Positions 1-12,382 are shown, numbered from the stretch's first letter. The stretch: 64,000 nucleotides of DNA from Bugula neritina (GCA_964035545.1 OZ037767.1:996680-1060679), one strand, 5' to 3'. A program made the numbers and translations. Notes: a model not told the origin generated them from the letters alone.

Positions 1-1128
1 AACATCTTGATAAATGTTATTATTCTTGAATATTGTTTTTACTTTTTTCTCATCAACAAATCCATTTCCGTCTACTCATCGAAACAACATTATATTAAGT
101 GTTGTAAATATGTATCAGGGTACTCTTTCTAGAACGTGTTTTGGTAAAGTAATAATTATAGGGAGTATAGACTGAACAGCTGATGGAGTCAAACTGGTTA
201 GCGGATCAGAATATTGTCAAAGTTGTCTTAAAAGCAGAGTGTTATTGACAGTGCTAAGTGTTACAGCAGCCATTTTAGACTATTGTTAGTCTTTGATCCC
301 CCATTGTGGTGTCACTTGAACTTTAGAGGGTTGAAGTTTGGACTAGAAGCCATTAGAGTTTGGACTGTATGCATCACAATGCCCAGCTTCTCTTAGTGCA
401 AACATTGCACAAAAATGTTATAAATAGCTTCACTCCCACAAATATTGGGTTAAACACTGGGACTGCTTGTCCCCCCCCCCTTCTACTACTGTGTAGCTAA
501 GACTAACAGAAACAATGTGAGTAGGGTAGAGATGGGCAAGGTTCAAATCCCCTAGATAACACTCTACTGAGTATGTAAGATAACAACACTCTACTGAGTA
601 TGTAAGATAACAAGTGATGTACAATGTGGTATAGCAGCTAATGGGTGTTGGATCCATCAAAAACAATTCACTACAATGCTAATTTCATCTGGTGATTTTC
701 TCTAGCATATCATAACAATTATGAATCATAAATATGATAAATAAAGAGTGAATTAGGAGTTGTCTCCTCATATAGAGTGTACCATAGTGATAATGACATG
801 CCCCCTTTCCGACTTATACACATTGTTTTATACCAGTCTCTCATGTGTTATGTAGACTTCAGCTGTCCTAGCTTGGTTTGTATGCACTTTTATACTGCTA
901 CCACAGTACCCTTTTATACTGCTGCTACAGTATCCTTTTATACTGCTGCCAGCAGTATCTTTTCAGTCAGCACAAAGGTGAATATTCTATTATGGGTTTT
1001 AATGAAAAAATTTGTGATATAAAAGTAAACAAAAAGTGAATGGAGTTACACAGGCAGTGGTATGTCCCTATTATATCATTTCCTGCCCTTATGGTAGTTT
1101 ACTGGTGGAAGAGTCAATACCCTGCTGC

Positions 1129-1492
1129 TATAGTAGTATAGCACAGCCAGACTACTCTACTGCTATAGAGTATAGCATAGCCAGACTACTATACTGCTAT
1201 AGAGTATAGCATAGCCAGACTACTGTACTGCTATAGAGTATAGCACAGCCAGACTACTGTACTGCTATAGAGTATAGCACAGCCAGAATACTATACTGCT
1301 ATAGAGTATAGCACAGCCAGAATACTATACTACTATAGAGTATAGCACAGCCAGACTACTGTACTACTATAGAGTATAGCACAGCCAGACTACTCTACTG
1401 CTATAGAGTATAGCACATCCAGAATGCTATACTGCTATAGAGTATAGCACATCCAGAATGCTATACTGCTATAGAGTATAGCACAGCCAGAG
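1129..1492. repeat. Minisatellite, about 34-bp unit, about 11 copies
   Basis: Tandem units around the core CTGCTATAGAGTATAGCAC followed by AGCCAGACTACTGTA. Copies differ by a few substitutions. TGCTATA and TATAGCA within one unit are inverted copies of each other, so each unit can form a small hairpin. Confidence 0.9.
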
Positions 1493-1643
1493 TATTTTAC
1501 TACTAGGTACTATAGTAATTAGGACTAAGTTCAGACTAAGTCTTTGTAGCAATAAATAACAGATGAATCACTACAAGTGAAAAGTAGTATTGATTCAACA
1601 GATGACCTCACAGGCTTCAGTCAACATGGCTAAGTTCTGTCAA

Positions 1644-2276
1644 TAGTACAATATATTGTATAGAGTAGAGTGTATTATATTATATAGAGTAGAGAGTATA
1701 TTGTATAGAGTATATAGTACAATATATTGTATAGAGTAGAGTGTATTATATTGTATAGAGTAGAGAGTATATTGTATAGAGTAGAGAGTATATTGTATAG
1801 AGTACTATATTATATAGAGTAGAGAGTATATTGTATAGAGTATATAGTACAATATATTATATAGAGTAGAGAATATATTATACAGAATAGAGAGTATATT
1901 ATTATATAGAGTAGAGAGTATATTGTATAGAGTACTATATTATATAGAGTAGAGAGTATATTGTATAGAGTACGATATTATATAGAGTAGAGAATATATT
2001 ATACAGAGTAGAGAGTATATTGTACAGAGTAGAGAGTACAATATATTATATAGAGTAGAGAGTATATTGTATAGAGTACGATATTATATAGAGTAGAGTG
2101 TATTATATTATACAGAATAGAGAGTATTATATTATATAGAGTAGAGAGTATATTGTATAGAGTACGATATTGTATAGAGTAGAGAATATATTATACAGAG
2201 TAGAGAGTATATTGTACAGAGTAGAGAGTACAATATATTATATAGAGTAGAGAGTACATTATATAGAGTAGAGAGC
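1644..2276. repeat. Degenerate TATAGAGTAGAG minisatellite
   Basis: About 630 bp of variants of TATATTGTATAGAGTAGAGA, with higher-order repeats carrying GTACGATATTATATAGAG. On the minus strand it begins within about ten bases of the SGPP exon-3 donor at 2287. Confidence 0.9.
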
Positions 2277-2287
2277 AGACAACTTAC

Positions 2288-2862
2288 AGCCACGCTGTGC
2301 ATACCCAGGTAGAGACGACTGAGACAGACACACAGACACCAGGCCAGGCCGAATGTGATGGCCACCTGGTTGTTCACCTGTAAAGTAGAGTAAACAGTGC
2401 TGTATATATGTATGTACACTGTATGTACACTGTATGTACACTGTATGTACACTGTATGTACACTGTATGTACACTGTATGTACACTGTATGTATGTATGT
2501 ACACTGTATGTACACTGTATGTATGTATGTACACTGTATGTATGTATGTACACTGTATGTATGTATGTACACTGTATGTACACTGTATATACGTATGTAC
2601 ACTGTATGTACACTGTATGTACGTATGTACACTTACTTCATATCTGTTTATACTGAAGTAGATAAACGCCCAGGGAAATGCCAGGCCTATCATAGCGTGG
2701 GTGGAGGGCATCCCATATTCCAGCTCATAGCGCTTTTCCATTCTCACTACAGGCGGGCTGGCTGGTCGTGGCAGCCTACAAAGGGCAATAGAGTGTAAAG
2801 AATATGGGCTAATTTCTCAATAGGTAAATAAACAGTACTAGTACTAGTAGTAGTAGTAGTAC

Positions 2863-2922
<60 letters not shown>

Positions 2923-3683
2923 CAGTAGTACTAGTAGTAGTAGTAATAGTGGTAGTAGTGTCTTGAAGGAATACTAAAGTATATGAGGTAATAGTAATCT
3001 ACATAAACAAACTTGAATACAAGAGGTTGCAGGTAATGTAATGTAATGTAATGTAAATCAATTAATTAATGGCTCCAATAAAAAGAAAATCTATTAATTT
3101 TCTACTCCTATTAGCATAAGCCGTATAAAAGAGCCACTTCTACTGGGAGACAAAGAAATAGTTGTGTTCACCTGATAATGTCCTTGAGCGCCTGACCTAT
3201 GTACATGATGAGACACCAGGTGAGCACCAGCCTGCGACACACGTATCCGTCCACGTTCCAGAACCAGTAGGGGAAGAAGCAGCAGTAGAACATCTCGTTA
3301 CCTAGCCCGGCACCAATGTGGAATAGGTAGTAGAAGAAAGACGACCCAACTTCATAATCTACATCCGTGGAGGAACTGCCGCTCTTACTGGAGGAGGTAC
3401 TAAAGTCACTCGCACTCCTCGTGTGCGTCCTGTACGGCTTCCTGTTTCTAAGATTCCGTTTATGTATGCTACCGTTTGTATGATTGTTATAGTCGTCTAT
3501 CACTGCACTCTTATCAAATATGTGTCCATTTTTACCGGAAAACTCTATGGGTCCATCGGAGTCATCCAGGGTGTCAATTGGGTCGGTTTCTGTCGGGGAC
3601 ACTTTGTACGTTATACCAAAGAACTTCTGGAATTTGGCTACAAGGTGAGGGTCATTGAGAGTTTGGAATAGTTGGGAGGCCAT
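2288..3683 (-). CDS. SGPP: Sphingosine-1-phosphate phosphatase (5' three exons; 3' end beyond window)
   Basis: PAP2-superfamily lipid phosphatase of the ER membrane that dephosphorylates sphingosine-1-phosphate. Exons read on the minus strand: 3683-3172, 2775-2637, 2377-2288 (phases 2, 0, 0), 247 residues. The ATG at 3683 opens a hydrophilic Ser/Thr-rich N-terminus, as in vertebrate SGPPs, then membrane segments. All three PAP2 motifs are visible: C1 as [13 protein letters not shown] near residue 170, C2 as GMPSTHAM, C3 as SRLYLGMHS. The wording of C1 and C2 is that of SGPP1/2 rather than dolichyl or phosphatidate phosphatases. The last visible exon stops just after C3 at a good GTAAGT donor, so the C-terminal membrane segments must lie in exon(s) left of position 1; I found none in 1-2287. 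Minisatellites start directly at both downstream donors. Confidence 0.92.
2405..2632. repeat. TGTATGTACAC minisatellite filling an SGPP intron
   Basis: Repeats of TGTACACTGTATG and TATGTATGTAC fill nearly the whole intron between SGPP exons 2 and 3. The long Tyr/His/Val-rich reading frames through it on both strands are artefacts of the repeat. The array abuts the donor: the intron starts GTAAGTGTACATACG, already in repeat register. Confidence 0.92.
2836..2957. repeat. (AGT)n microsatellite with interruptions
   Basis: About 40 AGT triplets, mostly pure, with CTAGT and AGC interruptions. Lies in the first SGPP intron. Confidence 0.95.
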
Positions 3684-4061
3684 ACCTGGTGGTCCTGTAA
3701 AGGTAATACAGACAGTATGACTAGTAGCACTTCCATTGTTTACTCACAACCCTGGCTAGCATTCAGTCAATGTACCATCAACTGACACTCTTGGGGGGTT
3801 TTAAATGACATTAGACTGCAAGTGACTTGTGTAGTGACAGTAGACACAATGTACTATGATTCACCAGTCGTTGCCCTTAATAGACTGAGTTCACAGACAC
3901 CAGTACCTGCACATAGCATAGCGCAATATCATGCTGACACAAGTCAACCAGCATGTAAGTAACAGGGGAAATCTAGGATGTGTTTTACGTATGTCAGATA
4001 TTGAGCTGAGATATAGCAGTGAAAGTGTACAACTCCTTCATATCAAAGGGCTGCTACCTTA

Positions 4062-4734
4062 CCCCTCATTCACACTTACCGTATCGTACGCCGTAACAGC
4101 AAAAATAAAATGGCGACGCTGTTGCATTTTGTCAACGGGTGTTCACACATTGCCGTAAAAATACAACGCATGACGTTGAGTTGTGACCAATCATAATGAG
4201 GTTAATTTTTGTCTGCGGTGACTTGGATATTATTTACAAATTATTCGCAACATTCTTATCAAAAGATGTTATATAAATGCTATTTACTAAATAAAAGCAA
4301 TTACATGAAAAGAATCTTTCTTTTAAATATATTCGTTTTTAAAATAATTGTGCAAACTAATTTAAATAATGAATATTTAAGCCGTCCAAATCATTTTTAA
4401 GTTTTTGGTTTGCTTGATTTTGTGATTATGGAAAGCTAGATTTTTAAGCTGAGTTTAATTCAAACAAGCCAGATAAAGATTTTTTAATCTTTTAAAACTT
4501 TTGAATTGATTAAATTAAATCAAAAATAAGCGATTAAAATAAACTAGCGAAAATGTTCTTTAAATTTTAGTACCAGATCAACTCTACCCAATAGGAGCCC
4601 GCCGTGATTTTTTGAATCAAGCACTGCTTGATCAGCGCCGCAACGTATACCGGAGTACGATTTATTCCGGATGTTAACAAGAATCGCTAAAATCTGCTGT
4701 TACGGCGTACGGTACGGTAAGTGTGAATAGGGGG
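4062..4734. mobile_element. Non-autonomous DNA transposon (MITE), TTA target duplication, Harbinger-like
   Basis: Terminal inverted repeats of about 38 bp: the left end runs CCCCTCATTCACACTTACCG and continues to GTAACAGCA; the right end is its reverse complement with few changes. Both ends are flanked by TTA (4059-4061 and 4735-4737). The core is AT-rich and has no transposase frame. TTA duplications with long imperfect inverted repeats are typical of PIF/Harbinger non-autonomous elements. Family assignment is inferred from the duplication only. Confidence 0.82.
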
Positions 4735-5699
4735 TTAGCCTCCCTCCCTCCCACAAAACCTTATCAGGTAAGCATCTCACTAAGCAAACACAAGTGATTC
4801 AAATAGACGCTAAGTGGGCTTATCTCCCTAGCAGATCGTGAAGTTGTAGTAAAACAGCTCACACAGAATACGCGACTTTGGAAGGTAAAAAGGAATGGAT
4901 TTCATGTATTCAGAAGAAAACTGAGTTGTGAAAAACAGCATTAGCGTCCAGTATTATCTGGCTAAGTATATGTAAACACCACATCACAGTGATAGTTAGT
5001 CTCAATGGGGGATAGACACTGGAAGCTGCTATAAACAACTACATGCAGAGTAGTTAGTTGTTCAAATAAGTGTAATAATAGAGTAGATACTAAATACAAG
5101 GTAGAAGGAAACTTGCCAATATAATCAAATGTAAATAAAACCATTAGAGAAGGTGGAGAAGCTATAGCTTGTTGACAAGTGACATTGGCTATAGCGTACA
5201 CTTGAAATCATTGGCTGAAATGATATCCCCACATGAAGTAATTGCTGGAGGAGTTTTGTATGAATTATTGGATTTTTGCCTCTAAGTGAGTGGCATTGCT
5301 ATGGGGAAATTAATTACTTAGTTTACCACAAATAACAGAAAGCAATGTCAACATCAATAATATATTGGAAGTCAAAGTGAAACCTTTACTCAACACTCCT
5401 CACTGCTGGTGAAAATGAAAGAGTACGTGATAATTGCATATTATTTCACATATAAATTAATTTAACAAAATAGAATAGTTCAGGCTGGAAATTAGTTTAT
5501 TGCTAAAAACTAAATCATCAATTCAGATAATAGAATAGTACATTTCCTCACCTTTTAAGTAAAACCTACTTGCCGTTCACAGTAACCGAATAGCTTAGGA
5601 TTGAATTCCTAATTCATTACACAGATAACGTCAATTGGTCATTTAAAGCTAATCAAAACCCAACACTAACTCTAATGTTACTTACACTTTATTTGTAAG

Positions 5700-7085
5700 T
5701 TAAATAGAGAACTAACTCACTAAACTATTACTACTTCTGTCACTATTACGACTGTTATGATTATCATAATCATAACGAATATAGCCATGAGTCAGATTAG
5801 AGTGATTCCTATAACTAACTGCTACAATAAATAGAATGAAATGCTTTATTACTCACTTTACTAGTCTTACTACAACTTTCAGGAATAGTGATTAAAACTT
5901 ATACCTATTAGGTTTAACAACAATATTATCAAGTTTTATAGTCATAGTGCAACTACAAGTACAACAACTAGTAGTACACAGACTATTCCAATACACTATG
6001 ACTATTACTATATCTACATCTACTAACACAGTTTGAGTTTCAGTTTGAATTACTCTATAGAGTTACTTAATCACAAGTGTAAGCTAACAATGTTTAGCTT
6101 ACAAAGTTAGTACTAGTAGTGTTAGTAATAGTAATACTAATAGTAGCACCTGTACTACTAGATACATCAACGATTTCTAATATAGTAATACGTATAATAT
6201 TATCATTATGATTAACTATCACTTATAATAATACTGATATACTTATAGTCATACTTTAACTTAGTCTTAATCTTATAAGTTATAATCAATGTTATACTTA
6301 TACTTATTGCATAACAGTATAACATTCACATTGACTTATAAGTTATACTTATACTTAACTTATAGCCTCATTAGTAGTACTACCCTTAAACTTAGAGACG
6401 TACAGTATCATATAATCATAGTGATAGTGACACTGACTGTGATAATCATAATGTCATTGTCAATGGTACTCATAACTTATACTTATAGTTATAACTTATA
6501 AGTTATAAGGCTAAGCATACTGGTAGCGGTACTCATACTGACAGTTTGACTTGTCAGTGGCACTCTCAGTCTCATAAGTCAAGATTAGGTAGTACTACTA
6601 GTAGTTCTAAGTTCTTATCCAAGTTGACGTTGAACTTGAAATACAAGTGGTATCTGACTTTTAGTTTTACTCTGTTAGACTTAACAGTTAATGTACTTCA
6701 CTACTAGTACCTGTACAGTGTACTACACTACTAGTAGTAGTACTAGTACTACTTCAACTTGTACTTGTAGTACTAGTAGTAGTTAGTTGGCGTTGCACTC
6801 ACTTTTACTCTTAGTCTTTAGATTTAGTTACACTTACTCTTAGTCTTAGTCTTACACTTACACTTACTGTTAATGTTACTCTTACTCTTAGTCTTAGTGT
6901 TATTGTGTTAGTTTTACTATTACTGTTAGTGTTACTGTTAATGTTATACTTATACTTATAGTTATTCATATTCAATATTCATATTCATATTGCTCAGTCT
7001 GATTCTGAGTCTTACTCTTAGTGATAGTGATAGTCTAAGTCTTACAGTTTGAGTTACTACTTAAAGTTAGTACTTACTTTAACTT
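5700..7085. repeat. Cryptic low-complexity block (degenerate ACT/AGT/TTA sequence)
   Basis: About 1.4 kb built largely from degenerate CTTAGTCTTAGT, TTACTGTTAGTG, TACTAGTAGT and TTATACTTATAG motifs with little regular register. CG is almost absent and no exon is visible. It looks like old slippage-expanded simple sequence. Confidence 0.75.
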
Positions 7086-9355
7086 TGCTTCTAGTTAATC
7101 CGTGTTATAAAATTAAATATAGGTATTATATAAAATAATTAGTCAAGAATATACTTTGGTTGACTTAATAAAATCTCGTTCAACCTGAATTAATGTGACT
7201 ACAAACATCCAGATGGAGATATTCGCGAGTGCGTAGGCCTGAAGCCACGGAGAGCTCTGTGAATGAACAGCGGTAGTTGGAGATCTATAATAATGCGACC
7301 TCGATTATCGACCAATAAAATGAGCATAATAATATAAAGAAACGCTCAGCCGAACGACCATTCACTTCGATTGACTTTCGCAGATTGGGTTTGAAGATAG
7401 ATTTGCGATGAGAGGAAAATGTCGTTTTCATCGTGTTGTCGTTCGGTGAATTTTATTCGAATACGTTCGTTGTTATTATGAATCTACCTTAATTCTAGCA
7501 TGGCCCTCATCGCTTGAGTAGCTGCCTAAAAAGCCGGTTAACATAATTTCAACAGCTATTGCCAACTAAATTAGAGGAGATAACCCCCTAAAACTTTTTC
7601 AACCCTGCGATTCTGAAACATGGAGAATAATATTACAAGAATAGTTTTCAACTATAGACTAATAAATTCAACCAGTAGTGTTTATTTTATTGTGGTTTTT
7701 GAAATATAGAATAATTTTGTTTCAATTTTTTCATTCACATAAAGTTGTAAATACCCAAAAAGATGTAAATCGTGGCCAATGCGACCCAATTAATTTACCA
7801 GGGTAGTAAAGAAAATCACAAATTGTGAAAAATATTGTGTCTGTGACCATTAGTTTCTATGGAAACGAGGACAGAGCAATGTATAACTTTACTAATGTAA
7901 GAGAAGTTGAGTCTGCTTATACCATTAGATTAGAGAATGCATTAACAACTCTAAGAAAGAGTATGCAACTTTACCACACTATACTGGAAACATGCCCAAT
8001 AGGAGGAAGCAGCTTAACTATTCTAAAAACTAATACGGAGCAAAATTATTTATAATATTAAAATACAACTGCAGCGTCAAGATGACTTGTCTTTCATAGT
8101 GATATCTGTTTATGTATGCATAAACTTATTTACACCACAGCTTCTCAACAAATACATGTTAGGTATATGATGTGTAAGTTACAACTTGTTTTTAAAAAAG
8201 TGTTTCAATTTCAGACTTTTTTCAGTCTTTTTTGTGTGATAGTGAGAGCAACTCTGTCTTGTTATCAATTATTTATAGTGCAATAATATTATCTTAATTA
8301 TATCTTAACAGCTAGGCTAGCAATTTAATTATGAATAGGCATACGAGAAACATTTTTTATTACCTTATCACACAAAATAATTAACTAGTATTACAGGCAC
8401 CACTGTCTCTATCTTCCATATTGAACACGCTATACTAGTACTATTCTTTGGTTTTATTCTGATCAATGTTTTATATTAATTTATTATCTATTAATAAAAT
8501 TCTTCCCTCTACTCAATTTGAATGCAGCTAATTTTTATCTTGTAAAGGATTGTGCTTGTTTGTATGTAAATATATGGTCTAAACTCTAAACACTGCTCAA
8601 TCAGAGTATGTGGGCCTTCTGCTTCAGTCATAGCTCTATCCTTGAACTTAACTTTAACCCATTACTACTTGGGATGTCACCATTACTATGACGGTAATCA
8701 GGGTGGGATGAGTTGGTGTTTGTCCATGAAGTCAGGTGGGCATGCCATGTCTCATCAACCAATGCTTGCAACATTTCAAAATGATTAAAAAGCGGGAAAA
8801 AAGTTCACATCATGCTATTGACTCCACCCGCAATGTTAAAATTGTGCTAAAATCTTACTACAATAAACAAAACTTGCCCATGAATTTATACTATTGGTAG
8901 GGCATAGCTTACACGATGAGCTGCGAGTTTATTGGCTACTCTAATGACGAGTTGCAAGTTTATTGGTTAAAATTTTTCACTCCAGCAACAGACAAAATAA
9001 TAGAACAAAGAAAATAAAAAATATTTATCAACAATAAAAGAAACGAATAAATCAACAGCTCCCTTAATTTGTCATGAACAGTCTCGTTCAATGACCAAAA
9101 ATAAATATTTCTACAAATAAATAAGTATTACAGGTTCTAAGAAAGTTAAAAGTTTAAAAACTTGGATGATTTGCGAACTAGAATTGGGCATCCTACAAAC
9201 TTGACTAGGAGTAAAGCTACACACAGTCTTACATGGAGAAAAAGCTACCAAAACTCTTTTTTAATTAAAATGTCACATAAGTATAGAGATTGGCGCGTGG
9301 AGTAAAATATAGAAAAGTGGCAAGTGTTAGGAGTTGTCCCAACAATAAATAGTCG

Positions 9356-12300
9356 CTAAAGGCAAGTGTTCTCGTCTGACTGAGGGTCAATTGAAAAGTA
9401 AGAGGGACGGTTGTCAGGTACTCCATTACTGTGAGTGGATTTCAGTCTAACACTAGCCTGTCTCTCAAACAGTTCATCCTCAGAGCTCTCGTCATCCAAA
9501 ACTAACGCTACAAAAGTGAAAAACAATCAGGCGCAAAAATAATATTGTTGAATTTTTGAAAAATTCAGCCCTTGCTTGAAGGGTTTTGAGTCTTAGGAGT
9601 ATTCATACCAGCTCTGTCGGCATCAGGAGTAGCGGACGACCTTGACCTTTTAGGAATATCAAAATAGGTGACTTCCCCTCCAGGCCAGAATAGGTGAACG
9701 AGTATGGAGACAAATATGAAGTCAGCGCCGAGCTGTATACCTGTGAACAAAGCGGCAGCACTAGAGAATCCAAATAGCTGCCACTGGAAACACTTGTCAA
9801 CAGAACATTTATTCCTTGTTCTACTTTTTCGATAGCATTTTAGTGTCTACTTATAGTTTCATTAGCAACAATTAGCTAAAGATGTTACCTGACAGTGTTA
9901 CAATGATGAGCCAACATACAACTACACACAGCTAACTTGTATAAGAGAAAGCGTGAACTCGATTCTATAATGTGTATCTCTAGAGTGTATTTTACAATAT
10001 ATGATGGTGAAGTCACCATGAGTTAAGTAGCATCTAATCTCACACTACTATATGGCCCCATAGCCAGCTGGCCCCATAGACTACTTACTAAGTAGACATT
10101 TAAACCTCCACAGTGCTGCTATCTTCGGACTCACTAGGACTATGATAGGTAAATAAATAAACCAGACGAGGCAGGCTGCACCAAACTTGGTGTAGAACTT
10201 TCTCTTGTAGTCACTATCCTCTCGAGCAAAAGAGTTTTGCAATTCGTACAGGAAGTAGAACATTATGGCGCACCGGAACACGAGGACAAAATAGCTTGGG
10301 GTCGTTTGCCACTCATCCAAATCTCTGATAGGATCCGCAGCTAACTGAAACACACACTATATTATAAGTATGCTGGCGTAGTCTTACACTATCTTAAACT
10401 GAAACCTCCAACTCTATCAGTACTATGTTCAAAAGAAAGATTGCTATCAAGACTTATTTTTGAGTAAAACAGTGAAGTCAAAGTTATAGTGAATAAAATC
10501 ATTTTCAATCTATAGGAGCACAAGTAGCACGGTTATTGAAGTTTGAGCTGACGACGGCCTTTCAGCCAGCCTCTGATTGGAAGTTAGCAGACGTGACCTC
10601 TGCAGACGTACAATCTTCAGGTGGCTGACCAACGGTTTGATATGGGAGTTGATGGCAGAAGAGGCATTCGACTGTAGTAGACCCTGGCTGCTAAATTTTA
10701 ATAGAGTCTTCCATGCAAGATAGTGGAAGTATATAACTTTTCTAATAATTTATGGTCATGTGATCATGTCATGTGATCAAACTAATGCAGTTTCAGCAGA
10801 TGATGAAACCCAAGCAAATATACACTCATTGCATATCATCACAAAGCAAGAGTTTGAGATCTGATATGACTATGACTCCGACTGAGAGATTGACTTTTAG
10901 TAGAACAACAGTTGACTGAGTACGTGAGTACTTACCAACATAAATATATAGAGTATTAGATTCACAACTGTATACACTGCCCATACGACATGCAGCAACA
11001 ATCTTCCTTGCAGCTGTTTACTAGTGACCGTCCAACCCTTGGCGATATACAGTAGCTCCAGCATCATTGCACTTTGAGTGCACACGTCAATGATGTTACC
11101 CATAATTCTCAGCGCATTTACTCCCTCGCCATTCAGTGCAAACACAGATATGTGCACTAAGTTGAAAAATATTCCAGTTACCTTTAAAATAAAATAAACT
11201 ATAGTTAAATTAATACAGTTTCAGCAAAGAATGATTTACAACTAAAAGAATCAATTCTTTCCGTCAGCAGCATAACAACTTTAAATTTGGATTTATAACC
11301 TACACTTTGAGTTGAATCAACCAATTTGTGTTATTCACCTCCAGCTTAAATATTCTTTACTCCAAGACATTTAGACTTTGTGTGGGGTGAAGATGACTTA
11401 CCTTTAGAGCAAGTATACCAGTGAGTAGCCATATTAGAAGATGGCTGTACTGTTTAAATGCCCAAATCTGAACGAGAAGTAGGAATCCATTGAGCACGAG
11501 CAAGGCCAAGTATATCTCAAAGACATCATGCAATTCAAAAGAAAACTGGTGTTCAAATGGGTTCAGCTGTTTGCAATCAGGGTTACCATTAACAAACCAA
11601 ATGTCATAGTCAACCTTCAAGTCCAAAGAGCTGTTATAAGTCCATTGGCAATGTTTAGGATCTCGTAGACGGGAACATGCTACCAAACTTATATACCAGA
11701 ACCTGCCAATGAAAACCATATCATTCCTTGATATTTTCATAGGTAAGTTTAATCACATTTGATTCTTACAATTAAAATAATATAATTATTAAATACATAA
11801 TAAATTAGACTGCATGCAGAAGTTCTAATTATGCAATAGAGAGAGAAAAGTGACAATCACTTGCCTGGGTTGGTTCAGATCTATTATGCGATAAGTAAAT
11901 TGATGGCCTGCTAAAACAGCAGATGTGTTTCCCAACTCTTCTAAACAATAGCCATCACTAGGACATGGTATTCGTCTGAGAAAATCTTCTACACCATTTT
12001 GAACACAGTAACTATCCCATGCTATTTGGTCTATTTTACTAAACATATTTGTACACCTCCGTGGTATGTCTTTTTCGCTTTGAGCATAATATTGCACAAA
12101 ATACTGACTATCTACTACTACTAGATACATATCATAGTTAACAGATGTTATATTAAAGTTCTTTGCTGTAATTCTCCCATAAATATAACCAGTTGTACCT
12201 GGCTTATCGTTTTTATCTACTTTTTGAAAACCGAATTTGGCTAAGAACTGAAAGAAATCGTGATTATTGAATGTGCCGGTGAGGTGCAATCCTTTTACAC

Positions 12301-12382
12301 TGTGATAGAACAAAAGCTGAATTACTAATAGACGCAAAATGGGAGAATAGTATAGAGCTTCACTTCCTCTCCATGGCTGCAT
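9356..12382 (-). CDS. GPR180/TMEM145-family seven-transmembrane protein
   Basis: Predicted secretory-pathway/plasma-membrane protein of the intimal-thickness-related receptor group. Exons: 12382-11865, 11702-11402, 11181-10936, 10344-10089, 9740-9609, 9507-9356; 535 codons with consistent phases. The ATG at 12382 gives a signal peptide (about residues 1-31). A longer in-frame ATG at 12511 would bury it and is less likely. A Cys-containing ectodomain follows (to about 240), with the family block YDIWFVNGNP then FEHQFSFELHDVFEIYLAL leading into the membrane bundle, and about seven hydrophobic segments to residue 480. The cytoplasmic tail is acidic and Ser-rich (DDESSEDELFE). Intron 1 has a GC donor (CAG|GCAAGT). 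Exon 5 fits only with the acceptor at 9741. GPR180 and TMEM145 cannot be separated here. Confidence 0.86.

Larger units (their letters stand above)
1..2287. other. Intron/flank of SGPP dominated by tandem repeats
   Basis: No coding exon recognised. The stretch contains the arrays listed separately at 1129-1492 and 1644-2276. It also holds a short duplication at 555-612 (two copies of a 24-base unit containing CACTCTACTGAGTATGTAAG) and a three-copy TTTTATACTGCTGC motif around 890-960. It should be the large intron after SGPP exon 3. Confidence 0.5.
3684..9355. other. Intergenic 5.7 kb: one MITE, cryptic simple sequence, CpG-bearing patch
   Basis: No coding exon supported. It contains the TTA-flanked element at 4062-4734, a 1.4 kb low-complexity block at 5700-7085, and a CpG-containing patch at 7205-7450 with a small inverted repeat. 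CCAAT-type boxes occur around 8759-8966. The 76-codon frame at 7825-8055 resembles nothing I recognise and has no splice context. Confidence 0.6.

Noticed and set aside
492-556. tRNA-like B box GGTTCAAATCC
   Set aside because: The A box is weak and the acceptor stem does not pair. It cannot be folded into a cloverleaf.
1-2287. Remaining SGPP 3' exons
   Set aside because: I searched the minus strand for continuation after the SRLYLGMH motif; no acceptor followed by hydrophobic coding sequence was found.
2132-2798. Several long Tyr/His/Val-rich frames on both strands
   Set aside because: Repeat translation. Only the exon parts (2775-2637, 2377-2288 minus) are real SGPP coding sequence.
7825-8055. 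76-codon plus-strand frame as a small gene
   Set aside because: No recognisable similarity, no signal or domain, and its length is expected by chance in this AT-rich DNA.
9565-9609. Read-through C-terminus of the GPR180/TMEM145-like exon 5
   Set aside because: It stays open for 15 codons to a stop, but the donor at 9608 joins in phase to an acidic 50-residue last exon that better fits a cytoplasmic tail. It could be an alternative end.
9741-9785. Earlier acceptor (TTTCCAG near 9786) for GPR180/TMEM145-like exon 5
   Set aside because: It gives the wrong phase relative to exon 4 and leads to a stop. The acceptor TTCACAG at 9741 fits both phase and the membrane segment.
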